Under the pieces are notes generated by a model. The model was not told where the DNA came from. It ran no database searches and saw nothing but the letters and a program-made list of their open reading frames with translations. Both the position numbers and the translations under genes were made by a program. 47,972 nt of DNA from positions 1 through 47,972 of the forward strand of contig CAJMPP010000017.1 in assembly GCA_905215325.1 (NCBI GenBank). The letters run 5' to 3'. The stretch comes from an uncultured bacterium (GTDB lineage: Bacteria > Actinomycetota > Coriobacteriia > Coriobacteriales > Eggerthellaceae). Shown one piece after another: positions 8,655 to 15,982 of this stretch; positions within the stretch are counted from its first letter, which is position 1, and every line of letters begins with the position of its first letter.

Positions 8655-9869
8655 ATGAAACGCATCGTTGTTCTCGGCTCCACGGGCTCCATCGGGACGC
8701 AAACGGTCGACGTGGTTCGGCAGCATTCCGACGAACTGGAGATCGTCGGCTTGGCAGTGAACACGCGCGTGGGCGATATGCTTGCGCAGGCGCGCGCCCA
8801 TAACGTGCGCAACCTTGCCGTGGGCGATGAGCGCCTGGCCGACCAGGCGATCGCGTCCGAGGTGCGCGAGCAGGCCGGCGCCCGGGGCGTGTGGGGTTTC
8901 GGCATGGACGCCGTGGTGGACCTGGTGCGCCTGCCCGAGGCGGACGTGGTGGTCAACGCGTTGGTAGGCGCTGCCGGCTTGCGCGCAAGCTACGAAACGC
9001 TGCGTGCGGGTAAGGTCCTTGCATTGGCGAATAAGGAAAGCCTGGTGGTGGGCGGCGATCTGATCATGCCGCTGGCGGCGCGGGTGGATGCGCAGCGCCG
9101 CGCGGCGGGCACGGCCCCTGCGGTTGGGCCGGCCGGTGCCCTCATGCCCATCGACTCCGAGCACGGCGCCATTTACCAATGCCTGCTGGGAGAATCCGAG
9201 CGAGAGGTCTCCCGCTTGTGGGTTACGGCCTCCGGCGGCCCGTTCCGCGGCAGGAAGCGTGCCGATCTTGAGGGCATCACCCCTGCTCAGGCGTTGAAGC
9301 ATCCCACGTGGAACATGGGCGCGAAGATCTCGATTGATTCGTCCACGCTTATGAACAAGGGCTTGGAGGTTATCGAGGCGCATCATCTGTTCAACATGCC
9401 CTACGACAAGATCAGCGTGGTGGTCCAGCCGCAAAGCGCCATCCACTCCATGGTGGAGTTCACCGATGGCAGCGTGAAGGCGCATCTGGGCACCACCGAT
9501 ATGCGCATCCCCATCCAGTTCGCGCTCAGCTATCCGCAGCGCTGGGAAGCGCCCGTCGAGCCCTTGGATTTCACCAAGCTGGGAAGCCTGGAGTTCGCCC
9601 CGGCCGACACCGACACGTTCCGTTGCCTGGAACTTGCCCGCCACGCCGGCGGCGTTGGCGGAACGCTGCCGTGCGTCATGAACGCCGCCAACGAGGTGGC
9701 GGTGGCGGCGTTTTTGGCGGAGCAGGGCAGCTACCTGGGCATCGCCGAGTGCGTGGAGGCCGTCATAGACGCGCACGAGCGCGAGGGCGTGCAGAAGGTG
9801 GAAAGCCTCGAGCAGCTGCAGGCGCTTGACGCATGGGCTCGCGAAACCGCCCGCAAGTCCGTGCGCTAG
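8655..9869 (+). CDS. dxr: 1-deoxy-D-xylulose 5-phosphate reductoisomerase
   Basis: 404 aa. Second step of the MEP isoprenoid pathway, converting DXP to MEP with NADPH and a divalent metal. Visible: the dinucleotide-binding VVLGSTGSIGTQTVDVV at the N-terminus, ALANKESLVVGG, and the metal site PIDSEHGAIYQCL. Also TASGGPFRG, HPTWNMGAKISIDSSTLMNK, and the C-terminal VMNAANEVAVAAFL. Start ATG 8655 follows GGAGG (8645-8649). About 65 bases separate it from cdsA; a 9-bp inverted repeat in that gap lacks a U tract. It belongs to the same biosynthetic theme as uppS and ispG: making the isoprenoid precursors that UppS polymerises. Confidence 0.97.
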   Translation: MKRIVVLGSTGSIGTQTVDVVRQHSDELEIVGLAVNTRVGDMLAQARAHNVRNLAVGDERLADQAIASEVREQAGARGVWGFGMDAVVDLVRLPEADVVVNALVGAAGLRASYETLRAGKVLALANKESLVVGGDLIMPLAARVDAQRRAAGTAPAVGPAGALMPIDSEHGAIYQCLLGESEREVSRLWVTASGGPFRGRKRADLEGITPAQALKHPTWNMGAKISIDSSTLMNKGLEVIEAHHLFNMPYDKISVVVQPQSAIHSMVEFTDGSVKAHLGTTDMRIPIQFALSYPQRWEAPVEPLDFTKLGSLEFAPADTDTFRCLELARHAGGVGGTLPCVMNAANEVAVAAFLAEQGSYLGIAECVEAVIDAHEREGVQKVESLEQLQALDAWARETARKSVR

Positions 9870-9924
9870 CGATTTGCTTTCAGGCTTCCATGCCTATTTC
9901 CAATCGCGTGCATCGTGTGGTTAT

Positions 9925-9959
9925 GGTTCCGCTTCGGTAACGGGGCGGAACCTCTTTTT
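9925..9959 (+). terminator. Intrinsic terminator after dxr
   Basis: 8-bp stem GGTTCCGC (9925-9932) / GCGGAACC (9945-9952), then TCTTTTT. The T tract runs straight into a perfect TATAAT box. Confidence 0.7.
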
Positions 9960-9964
9960 ATAAT
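9959..9964 (+). promoter_or_regulatory. -10 box of the rseP promoter
   Basis: Consensus TATAAT, overlapping the last T of the preceding terminator. A good -35 is not obvious: the 17-base position falls in the terminator stem. Transcription would begin near 9971, about 75 bases before rseP. Confidence 0.45.
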
Positions 9965-10044
9965 GAGACGGATTCCAACGCGCGGGGCCGTCAAGCGAAG
10001 TCCCGCTTCGTCGTATGTCCGCAGCTAAGGCAAGGAGCCCGTTG

Positions 10045-11160
10045 TTGAACGTCATCCTCATGATCTTGTACTGCACCATCGTGCTGGGTATTCTGGTGGT
10101 CATCCACGAAGGCGGCCATTATCTGGCGTCGCGCGCCTTCGGCGTGCGCGTCACCGAGTTCATGCTGGGCATGCCGGGCCCCAACATCGGCTTCAAGAAA
10201 TGGGGTACGAAGTTCGGCGTCACGCCCATTTTGCTGGGCGGTTATGCACGCGTGTGTGGCATGGAGCCGGGCGAGATGAGCCCGCATCTGGAGCCGGTGC
10301 TGGCGGCGCTGTACCGTCGGGGTACGGCGAACATGGAGGATATAGCCCGCGATTGCGGCATTCCCGATGAGGATGCGCTCAAGGCGCTCGATGAGCTGGT
10401 GGACTGGGGAAGCTGCACCGGTCCCACGAAGAAGGACGAGTACAACACGTATCGCGCCGCAGAGGCCATCCCCTCCAAGAAGCAGATCCGTGCGGCGCTT
10501 AAAGCAGGCAAGCCCGCGCCGGAGCGCTATGCCGAGGGGCAGGCGCGCCCGGTCGAGGATGCCCACGCGCTGTTCGAGAGCGAATATCGACAGCAATACC
10601 GCAGCCTGCCGTTTTGGAAGCGCTCGGTCATCCTGCTGGCCGGCATCGCGGTCAACCTGCTGTTCGCCATGCTGGTGTTCGTGGTGCTGTTCAGCGTCAT
10701 CGGCTTCGATGTGCGGATGCAATCGGGCGAGGTGACGCACATGACGGTGGACCCGGGTCGCGCCATTGTGGCGGGCTTCACGTACATCGGCATGGTCGTG
10801 CAGGCGGTTGCGGGGCTGTTCAACCCGGCAACGGCGGCGCAAACGGTGTCCGATTCGTCTTCGGTGGTGGGCATCGCCGTGATGTCGAAGCAGTTCGCCG
10901 ATGCGGGCTTGGTGCCGTTCATGCAGTTCATGGCCATGATATCGGTGTCGCTGGGCATCATGAACCTGCTGCCCATCCCGCCGCTCGACGGCGGCCGCTT
11001 CGTCATCGAGGTGTTCCAGAAGCTGTCGAACAAGGTGGTCTCCATGCGCGCCATGAACGCCATGAGCGCCGCCGGCATGGCCTTGTTCCTCATGTTTTTC
11101 CTGGTCATGGTCAATCAAGATGTGCAGCGAATCATCTCGGGGACGTTCTTTGGGCAATAG
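10045..11160 (+). CDS. rseP: RseP-family site-2 intramembrane metalloprotease
   Basis: 371 aa. Zinc protease cutting membrane proteins, typically anti-sigma factors or signal-peptide remnants. HEGGH at residues 21-25 in the first membrane helix binds zinc with the Asp of NLLPIPPLDGG near 307-317. The second helix is about 195-218. Two oddities. Between GGYARVCGMEPGE and WKRSVILLAGIAVN lies a segment of about 100 residues, whose first part (about 80-122) reads like a small helix-turn-helix module. The region between the second helix and LPIPPLDGG is too short and unlike a PDZ domain, which most RseP proteins have. Start: TTG 10045 is chosen because AAGGAG (10032-10037) sits 7 bases upstream; ATG 10015 is in frame but has no ribosome site. 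Flanked by terminators, so probably monocistronic. Confidence 0.88.
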   Translation: MNVILMILYCTIVLGILVVIHEGGHYLASRAFGVRVTEFMLGMPGPNIGFKKWGTKFGVTPILLGGYARVCGMEPGEMSPHLEPVLAALYRRGTANMEDIARDCGIPDEDALKALDELVDWGSCTGPTKKDEYNTYRAAEAIPSKKQIRAALKAGKPAPERYAEGQARPVEDAHALFESEYRQQYRSLPFWKRSVILLAGIAVNLLFAMLVFVVLFSVIGFDVRMQSGEVTHMTVDPGRAIVAGFTYIGMVVQAVAGLFNPATAAQTVSDSSSVVGIAVMSKQFADAGLVPFMQFMAMISVSLGIMNLLPIPPLDGGRFVIEVFQKLSNKVVSMRAMNAMSAAGMALFLMFFLVMVNQDVQRIISGTFFGQ

Positions 11161-11191
11161 GGGGACCGCGCTCCCATCCCATGTATCGCAT

Positions 11192-11228
11192 AAGCCGGTA
11201 GGGTGCTTGTCCCCTTGCCGGCTTTTTC
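11192..11228 (+). terminator. Intrinsic terminator after rseP
   Basis: AAGCCGG (11192-11198) pairs with CCGGCTT (11217-11223), extended inward by wobble and GG/CC pairs, followed by a TTTTTCTT tract. Confidence 0.75.
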
Positions 11229-11273
11229 TTCGCCTGTTGCTTGTATACGTTTCGCCAACGAGGGGCGCTACGC

Positions 11274-11282
11274 TGGTAGAAT
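11274..11282 (+). promoter_or_regulatory. Extended -10 promoter of ispG
   Basis: TG-G-TAGAAT: an extended -10 (TG at 11274-11275, TAGAAT at 11277-11282) with no clear -35. The expected transcription start, 6-8 bases downstream, coincides with the ispG ATG at 11290, suggesting a leaderless mRNA. Confidence 0.5.
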
Positions 11283-11289
11283 AGCCGCT

Positions 11290-12426
11290 ATGGAAACTAA
11301 TGAGAACATGGGCAACGCGTGCGCCGCGGCTCCTTCGGGGGCCGCGGCTTGCCCGTTGCCGCAGGACGCTATGCGTCCCAATCAGAAAACGCGCCAGGTG
11401 CACGTGGGTAACGTGGCGCTTGGCGGTGGCGCTCCCGTGGTGGTGCAGTCCATGCTCAACGCCCCGGCCGATGACGCGCAGGCCAACCTCGCGCAGATCC
11501 AGCAGCTGGCCGATGCCGGCTGCGAGGTCGTGCGCATGGCCATCCCGCGCCGCAGCTGCCTGGACACGTTCCAGGCCGTGTGCGAGGAATCGCCTTTGCC
11601 CGTCGTGGCCGACGTGCACTTCGATGCGACCATCGCCATCGAGGCGGCGCGCCGCGGCGCGGCGAAGCTGCGCATCAATCCCGGCAACATCGGCGGCTTG
11701 GCGAAAACCGATGCCGTGCTCGACGCCGCCGGGCAGGCAGGCATTCCCATCCGCATCGGCGTGAACGCCGGCTCGCTCGACCAGGCGCTGGCCGAGCGCA
11801 ACGATCTTTCGCTTCCCGAGAAGCTGGCCGCCTCCGCGCGCCAGTATGTGGAATACTGCGAAGGCCGCGGCTTTCACGGCCTGGTGGTCAGCGCAAAGGC
11901 CCACGATGTCATGACCACGGTGCGCACGTACCGCCAACTGGCACGCGAGATCCCGCATATCCCGCTGCATATCGGCGTCACCGAGGCGGGCACCACGTTC
12001 CAAGGCGTCATCAAAAGCGCTTCCGGCCTGGGCATTCTGCTCGAGCAGGGCATCGGGGACACCATGCGCATCTCGCTCACCGACGACCCGGTCACGGAAA
12101 TGCGCGCCTGCTGGTCGCTGCTCGGCGCGCTCGACCTGCGCCGCCGCAACCCCGAGCTGATCAGCTGCCCCACCTGCGGAAGGTGCCAGGTCGACCTGAT
12201 CGGGCTGGCGCAGGAAGTGGAGCGGCGCATCGCCGACCTGGATAAGCCGTTGAAGGTGGCCGTCATGGGCTGCGTCGTCAACGGGCCGGGCGAGGCCGCC
12301 GACGCCGACATCGGCGTGGCCTGCGGCAAGGGCGTGGGCGTGGTGTTCCGCCACGGCCAAACCGTTCGAAAAGTGGAAGAAGGCGCCATCGTCGACGCTT
12401 TACTGGAAGAGATAAAGGACCTGTAA
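11290..12426 (+). CDS. ispG: 4-hydroxy-3-methylbut-2-en-1-yl diphosphate synthase (flavodoxin)
   Basis: 378 aa. Penultimate MEP-pathway step, an iron-sulfur enzyme reducing methylerythritol cyclodiphosphate to HMBPP. The TIM-barrel half shows VGNVALGGGAPVVVQSM and VADVHFD; the C-terminal half carries the [4Fe-4S] ligands in ISCPTCGRC and MGCVVNGPGEA. Start choice: ATG 11290 has no ribosome site but sits where a transcript from the extended -10 at 11274-11282 would begin, so leaderless initiation is likely. ATG 11371 (MRPNQKTRQ), nearer the conserved core, is an alternative that would remove a 27-residue Ala/Cys-rich lead. The stop abuts the proS start. Confidence 0.95.
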   Translation: METNENMGNACAAAPSGAAACPLPQDAMRPNQKTRQVHVGNVALGGGAPVVVQSMLNAPADDAQANLAQIQQLADAGCEVVRMAIPRRSCLDTFQAVCEESPLPVVADVHFDATIAIEAARRGAAKLRINPGNIGGLAKTDAVLDAAGQAGIPIRIGVNAGSLDQALAERNDLSLPEKLAASARQYVEYCEGRGFHGLVVSAKAHDVMTTVRTYRQLAREIPHIPLHIGVTEAGTTFQGVIKSASGLGILLEQGIGDTMRISLTDDPVTEMRACWSLLGALDLRRRNPELISCPTCGRCQVDLIGLAQEVERRIADLDKPLKVAVMGCVVNGPGEAADADIGVACGKGVGVVFRHGQTVRKVEEGAIVDALLEEIKDL

Positions 12427-14196
12427 ATGAACAACGCCAACATCACGCGCATGAGCGCCCTGTACGCTCCCACGCTCAAGGAAGATCCCACCGATGCCGA
12501 GATCGCCAGCCATAAGCTGCTGCTGCGCGCCGGCTTCATCCGCAAGACCGCTGCCGGCATCTACACGTTTCTGCCCCTGGGCAAGCGCGTGCTGACCAAG
12601 ATCGAGAACATCGTGCGCGAGGAGATGGACGCATGCGGCGCCCAGGAGATCCGCATGCCCATGCTGCAACCCGAGGAGCTGTGGCAGGAGTCCGGCCGCG
12701 CCGATGCGTACGGCCCCGAGCGCATGCGCCTCAACGACCGTCACGACCACGAGTTCTGCCTCGGCCCCACCCACGAGGAGCTTATCACCGCGCTCGTGCG
12801 CGCCGAGCTGCGCTCTTACAAGCAGCTGCCGCTGAACATGTATCAGATCCAGACGAAGTTCCGCGACGAGATCCGCCCGCGCTTCGGCCTGCTGCGCAGC
12901 CGCGAGTTCGTCATGAAGGACGGCTACAGCTTCCATGACACGCAGGAATCGCTGCAGGAGGAGTACGACAGGATGTACGCGGCGTACGAGCGCATCTGCG
13001 CGCGTTGCGGCCTTGAGTTCCGCCCCGTGCAGGCCGATGCCGGCCAGATCGGCGGCGCGGTCACCTGTGAGTTCCATGCGCTTGCCGAAGCCGGCGAGTC
13101 CGCGCTCGTGTACTGCGATTGCGGTTACGCCGCAAGCGACGAGGTGGGCGAGGGCCTGGCTCGCCCCACGGTCTACGACGTGCCCGAGATGCAGAAGGTG
13201 GCCACGCCCGGCGTGCACACCATCGCCGAGCTCGCCGAGTTCCTGGGTATTCCGGAATCCTCCACCGTGAAGGCGCTTTCCGGCAAGAACGACGAGGGCA
13301 AGCTCGTCGTGCTGTTCGTCCCCGGCGACCATGAGGTGAACGAGGAGAAGGCCGCCCGCGCCGCCGGCGGCTTCACCATCCTCACCGATGACGATATGGA
13401 GGCCTACGGCCTGCACAAGGGCTCCATGGGCCCGGTCGGCCTGCCCAAGGACGCCTTCGTCATCGCGGCAAACAGCCTGAAGGCGGTGCCGAAGTGGGTC
13501 GTCGGCGCAAACGAGGACGGTTATCACTACGTGGGCGCGCAGCTTGGCAAGGACTTCAAGGTCGATCAGTGGGCCGATATCATCACCGTCAAGCCTGGCG
13601 ACTGCTGCCCGAAGTGCGGTATGGAGCTCAAGGGCGCGCGCGGCATCGAGGTCGCGCAGGTGTTCCAGCTCGGCGACAAGTACTCTCGTGCCATGAACGC
13701 CACCTTCATGAACAAGGATGGCAAGGAGCAGCCGTTCATCATGGGTTGCTACGGCGTGGGCGTGTCCCGTACCCTGGCCGCTATCATCGAGCAGCATAAC
13801 GACGAGAACGGCATGATCTGGCCGATGTCCGTGGCTCCGGCGCACGTGTGCATCCTGCCGCTCGCCACCGGCGACGACCTGGTGCAGCCCGCTGCCGAGA
13901 AGCTGGCCGAGGAGCTGGCGGGCCTGGGTCTGGAAGTGGTCATCGACGACCGCAAGGAGCGCGCGGGCGTGAAGTTCGCCGAGGCCGACCTGATGGGCTG
14001 GCCGCTGCAGATCGTCATGGGCAAGCGCGGCCTTGCCGAGGGCAAGGTCGAGATCAAGCGTCGCGCCACCGGCGAGCGTCGCGATATCTCGCTGGAGGCG
14101 CTCTCTGAGGCGCTGACTTTCGCCAAGGGCGCGCAGCGCCGTTGGGGCAATAACCTGAACGCCTTCGCCGGCCTGTTCGCCGGGAAGGCCGAATAG
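12427..14196 (+). CDS. proS: Prolyl-tRNA synthetase (bacterial type)
   Basis: 589 aa, full-length bacterial ProRS with an editing insertion. Class II core motifs: TAAGIYTFLPLGKRV near the start, motif 2 with FRDEIRPRFGLLRSREFVMKD split across residues about 140-160, and motif 3 GVGVSRTLAAIIEQ. The region at about 225-405 is the YbaK-like INS domain that hydrolyses Ala-tRNA(Pro); STVKALSG and the GDHEVNE segment are recognisable. The C-terminal anticodon domain follows. Its ATG directly follows the ispG stop with no spacer, so translation is coupled. Closed by a perfect terminator. The ispG-proS link recurs in several bacterial lineages. Confidence 0.97.
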   Translation: MNNANITRMSALYAPTLKEDPTDAEIASHKLLLRAGFIRKTAAGIYTFLPLGKRVLTKIENIVREEMDACGAQEIRMPMLQPEELWQESGRADAYGPERMRLNDRHDHEFCLGPTHEELITALVRAELRSYKQLPLNMYQIQTKFRDEIRPRFGLLRSREFVMKDGYSFHDTQESLQEEYDRMYAAYERICARCGLEFRPVQADAGQIGGAVTCEFHALAEAGESALVYCDCGYAASDEVGEGLARPTVYDVPEMQKVATPGVHTIAELAEFLGIPESSTVKALSGKNDEGKLVVLFVPGDHEVNEEKAARAAGGFTILTDDDMEAYGLHKGSMGPVGLPKDAFVIAANSLKAVPKWVVGANEDGYHYVGAQLGKDFKVDQWADIITVKPGDCCPKCGMELKGARGIEVAQVFQLGDKYSRAMNATFMNKDGKEQPFIMGCYGVGVSRTLAAIIEQHNDENGMIWPMSVAPAHVCILPLATGDDLVQPAAEKLAEELAGLGLEVVIDDRKERAGVKFAEADLMGWPLQIVMGKRGLAEGKVEIKRRATGERRDISLEALSEALTFAKGAQRRWGNNLNAFAGLFAGKAE

Positions 14197-14220
14197 CGCC
14201 TTCGCGAACGCGTATCCCTT

Positions 14221-14255
14221 ACGGGCCCGGCGGATGCCGGGCCCGTTTCGGTTTT
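14221..14255 (+). terminator. Intrinsic terminator after proS
   Basis: Perfect 11-bp stem ACGGGCCCGGC (14221-14231) / GCCGGGCCCGT (14236-14246), loop GGAT, then TTCGGTTTT. Confidence 0.85.
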
Positions 14256-14338
14256 GGGGGGAGACTTGCGTTCGGCGGGCTGCCGCGCCCGCGGGCGTTC
14301 AGGGGCGGTTCGCGGTCGGGCGGCTCGCCCCCTTGTCC

Positions 14339-15226
14339 TTAGCGTTCTTCGTAGCGCTGCCTCACCCAGGTGCGCACGGTTTGCACGAACGCCCGTGTGG
14401 CGGCCGAGGCGGCGTCCGCGGATCGCATGGCGATGGATATCTCTCGTCGCATATCCAGATGCGGCGGGAGCACGGTCAAGGGGAGCGCGGTATCTTCGAG
14501 CAGCAATCCCGGCAGTATGCTGAAACCCAGCCCTTTGCTCACCATGTTCATGACGTTGTAGTCGCTATCAACGGTGAAACGCACGTGCGGCTTCACCCCG
14601 CTGTTGCGCAGCAGCGCTTCCGCTTCCCGTATCGATCCGCTTCGCGGCTGGATGAAAGGCTCTTCGGCAAGCGTTCGCGTGGGAACGCGGTCGGCGTGTG
14701 CGAGCGCATGGTCTGGCGGCAGCAGCACCATGACCGGGTCATCATACAGGGGGATGGCTTTAAGCGCCCGTTTCGCGGGTGCGACCAAAAACCCGCAATC
14801 GGCATCCCCGTGCCACAAGGCGCGCTCAAGCTCCGCTTCGTCGTCGATGCACATCAGGTCCAGGTCTACGCCGGGGCATTTCCGCTCGAAGGCCTTCACC
14901 ATACCGGGAAACCAATGGGTGGAGATGCTGGTGGGCGCGGCGACGCGCACCATGCCGCGCTCCAGGTGCCTCAGCTCGGCTATCCGGCTTGCCAGCTGCC
15001 GTTCGCCGTTGCAAACGTTGGAGATCCACGGCAGCAGGTCCTCGCCCTCGACCGATAAGCGCGCTTCCCCGTAATCGCGCACGACCAATTGCACGCCCAT
15101 TTCCTTTTCAAGGGAAGCTATCATGCCGCTGATGCCTGATTGCGAGTAGCCAAGATCGTGCGCGGCTTGTGTGAAGCTGCCGGTTTCGGCAACGCGCAGC
15201 AGGGCATTATATTTCTGGTTCACCAT
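14339..15226 (-). CDS. LysR-family transcriptional regulator
   Basis: 295 aa, typical LysR length. N-terminal winged helix-turn-helix at about 5-60 (ETGSFTQAAHDLGYSQSGIS) and an effector-binding domain of two alpha/beta lobes from about 90 to 290. Start ATG at 15224-15226 has AAGGAG a few bases upstream. LysR regulators usually control the divergently transcribed neighbour; here that would be the phasin-like/UbiB pair, but 378 bases separate them, and no clear T-N11-A box could be singled out. Target and effector unknown. Convergent with proS. Confidence 0.9.
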   Translation of the reverse strand: MVNQKYNALLRVAETGSFTQAAHDLGYSQSGISGMIASLEKEMGVQLVVRDYGEARLSVEGEDLLPWISNVCNGERQLASRIAELRHLERGMVRVAAPTSISTHWFPGMVKAFERKCPGVDLDLMCIDDEAELERALWHGDADCGFLVAPAKRALKAIPLYDDPVMVLLPPDHALAHADRVPTRTLAEEPFIQPRSGSIREAEALLRNSGVKPHVRFTVDSDYNVMNMVSKGLGFSILPGLLLEDTALPLTVLPPHLDMRREISIAMRSADAASAATRAFVQTVRTWVRQRYEER

Positions 15227-15604
15227 ATGATGCTCCTTTGTGGGATGCAGCGGTTTTCGCGAGCAGCGGCGATGGTCTCGCCCCGCAACGATGCGGATGG
15301 GTTATCCGCACGTGCGAGTCCGGCCGATCGGGACGATATGCATCTGGGGGAGGCCCCCCAGCAATTGAGCATTGTAGCCGTAGGGTCGTCTGCTGCATCC
15401 GGCAAGGCAAGGGGGAAGGCCGTGAAGCTCCTGTTTGCGCAGGGGACTGGCATCGCGGCGGCCCTTGGTGCGACCGCCGAGGTGCGCAAGGTATCGTTTC
15501 GGCTTCAACTTCGCGCTTGAGGTCGCCTGGGCGGCCGGGCGTGTAGCATTATAGATATGTAGGGGCTTGCCGAATGTGCGAGCGTATCGAAAGGGGAATC
15601 TGAT
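15227..15604. other. 378-base divergent gap between LysR and the phasin-like gene
   Basis: No convincing gene. It holds one short perfect hairpin, CTGGGGG (15344-15350) / CCCCCAG (15355-15361), loop AGGC, without a U tract. LysR autoregulatory sites would be expected here but I cannot assign one. Confidence 0.5.
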
Positions 15605-15967
15605 ATGGCAACGATCGGCGATGGTTTCAAAGATATCTTTCTGGCTGGCGTGGGGGCTATGGCCATCACGGGCGAGAAGGCCACGGATCTGGTGAGCACG
15701 CTCATCGCGAAGGGCGAGCTTACCGTCGAGCAGGGCAAGCAGATCAACACCGAGCTTGCGCATAAGGCGGCGAATGCCGCGCAGTCCGCGCGCTTCGATG
15801 CGCTTGAGGCGCGCATGTCGGTCATGACTCCCGAGGAGCGCGAGGCCTTCGCCGCGAAGGCGGCCGAGATCGCGGCGCGCCCGGCGGCGCAGCCTGTGCA
15901 GGAGCAGCCGCAAGGCGAGGACTCCCAGGAGCCTTCCGAGCAGGCCGAAGCGTCCGCCGAGCAATAG
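15605..15967 (+). CDS. Phasin-like small helical protein
   Basis: 120 aa. Resembles the phasin/PHA-granule-associated superfamily that commonly precedes UbiB kinases in Firmicutes and actinobacteria. Residues 1-90 are helical, with the typical KDIFLAGVGAMAITGEKA start and LIAKGELTVEQGKQIN; the last 30 residues are a Pro/Gln/Glu-rich acidic tail. No polyhydroxyalkanoate synthase is visible nearby, so the name describes the fold, not granule function. Start ATG 15605 follows AAAGGGG. The UbiB gene begins 15 bases after the stop, so the two are probably one operon and may form a complex (inference). Confidence 0.8.
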   Translation: MATIGDGFKDIFLAGVGAMAITGEKATDLVSTLIAKGELTVEQGKQINTELAHKAANAAQSARFDALEARMSVMTPEEREAFAAKAAEIAARPAAQPVQEQPQGEDSQEPSEQAEASAEQ

Positions 15968-15982
15968 GGGTCGCGTGCTTCC

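Noticed and set aside
9991..12360. 789-codon open frame on the minus strand across rseP and ispG
   Set aside because: High-GC shadow of two well-recognised plus-strand genes; His/Arg/Ala-rich translation without any domain.
14256..14338. Short gap between proS and LysR as a possible small RNA
   Set aside because: Only 83 bases between convergent genes, with no promoter or further stem beyond the proS terminator.
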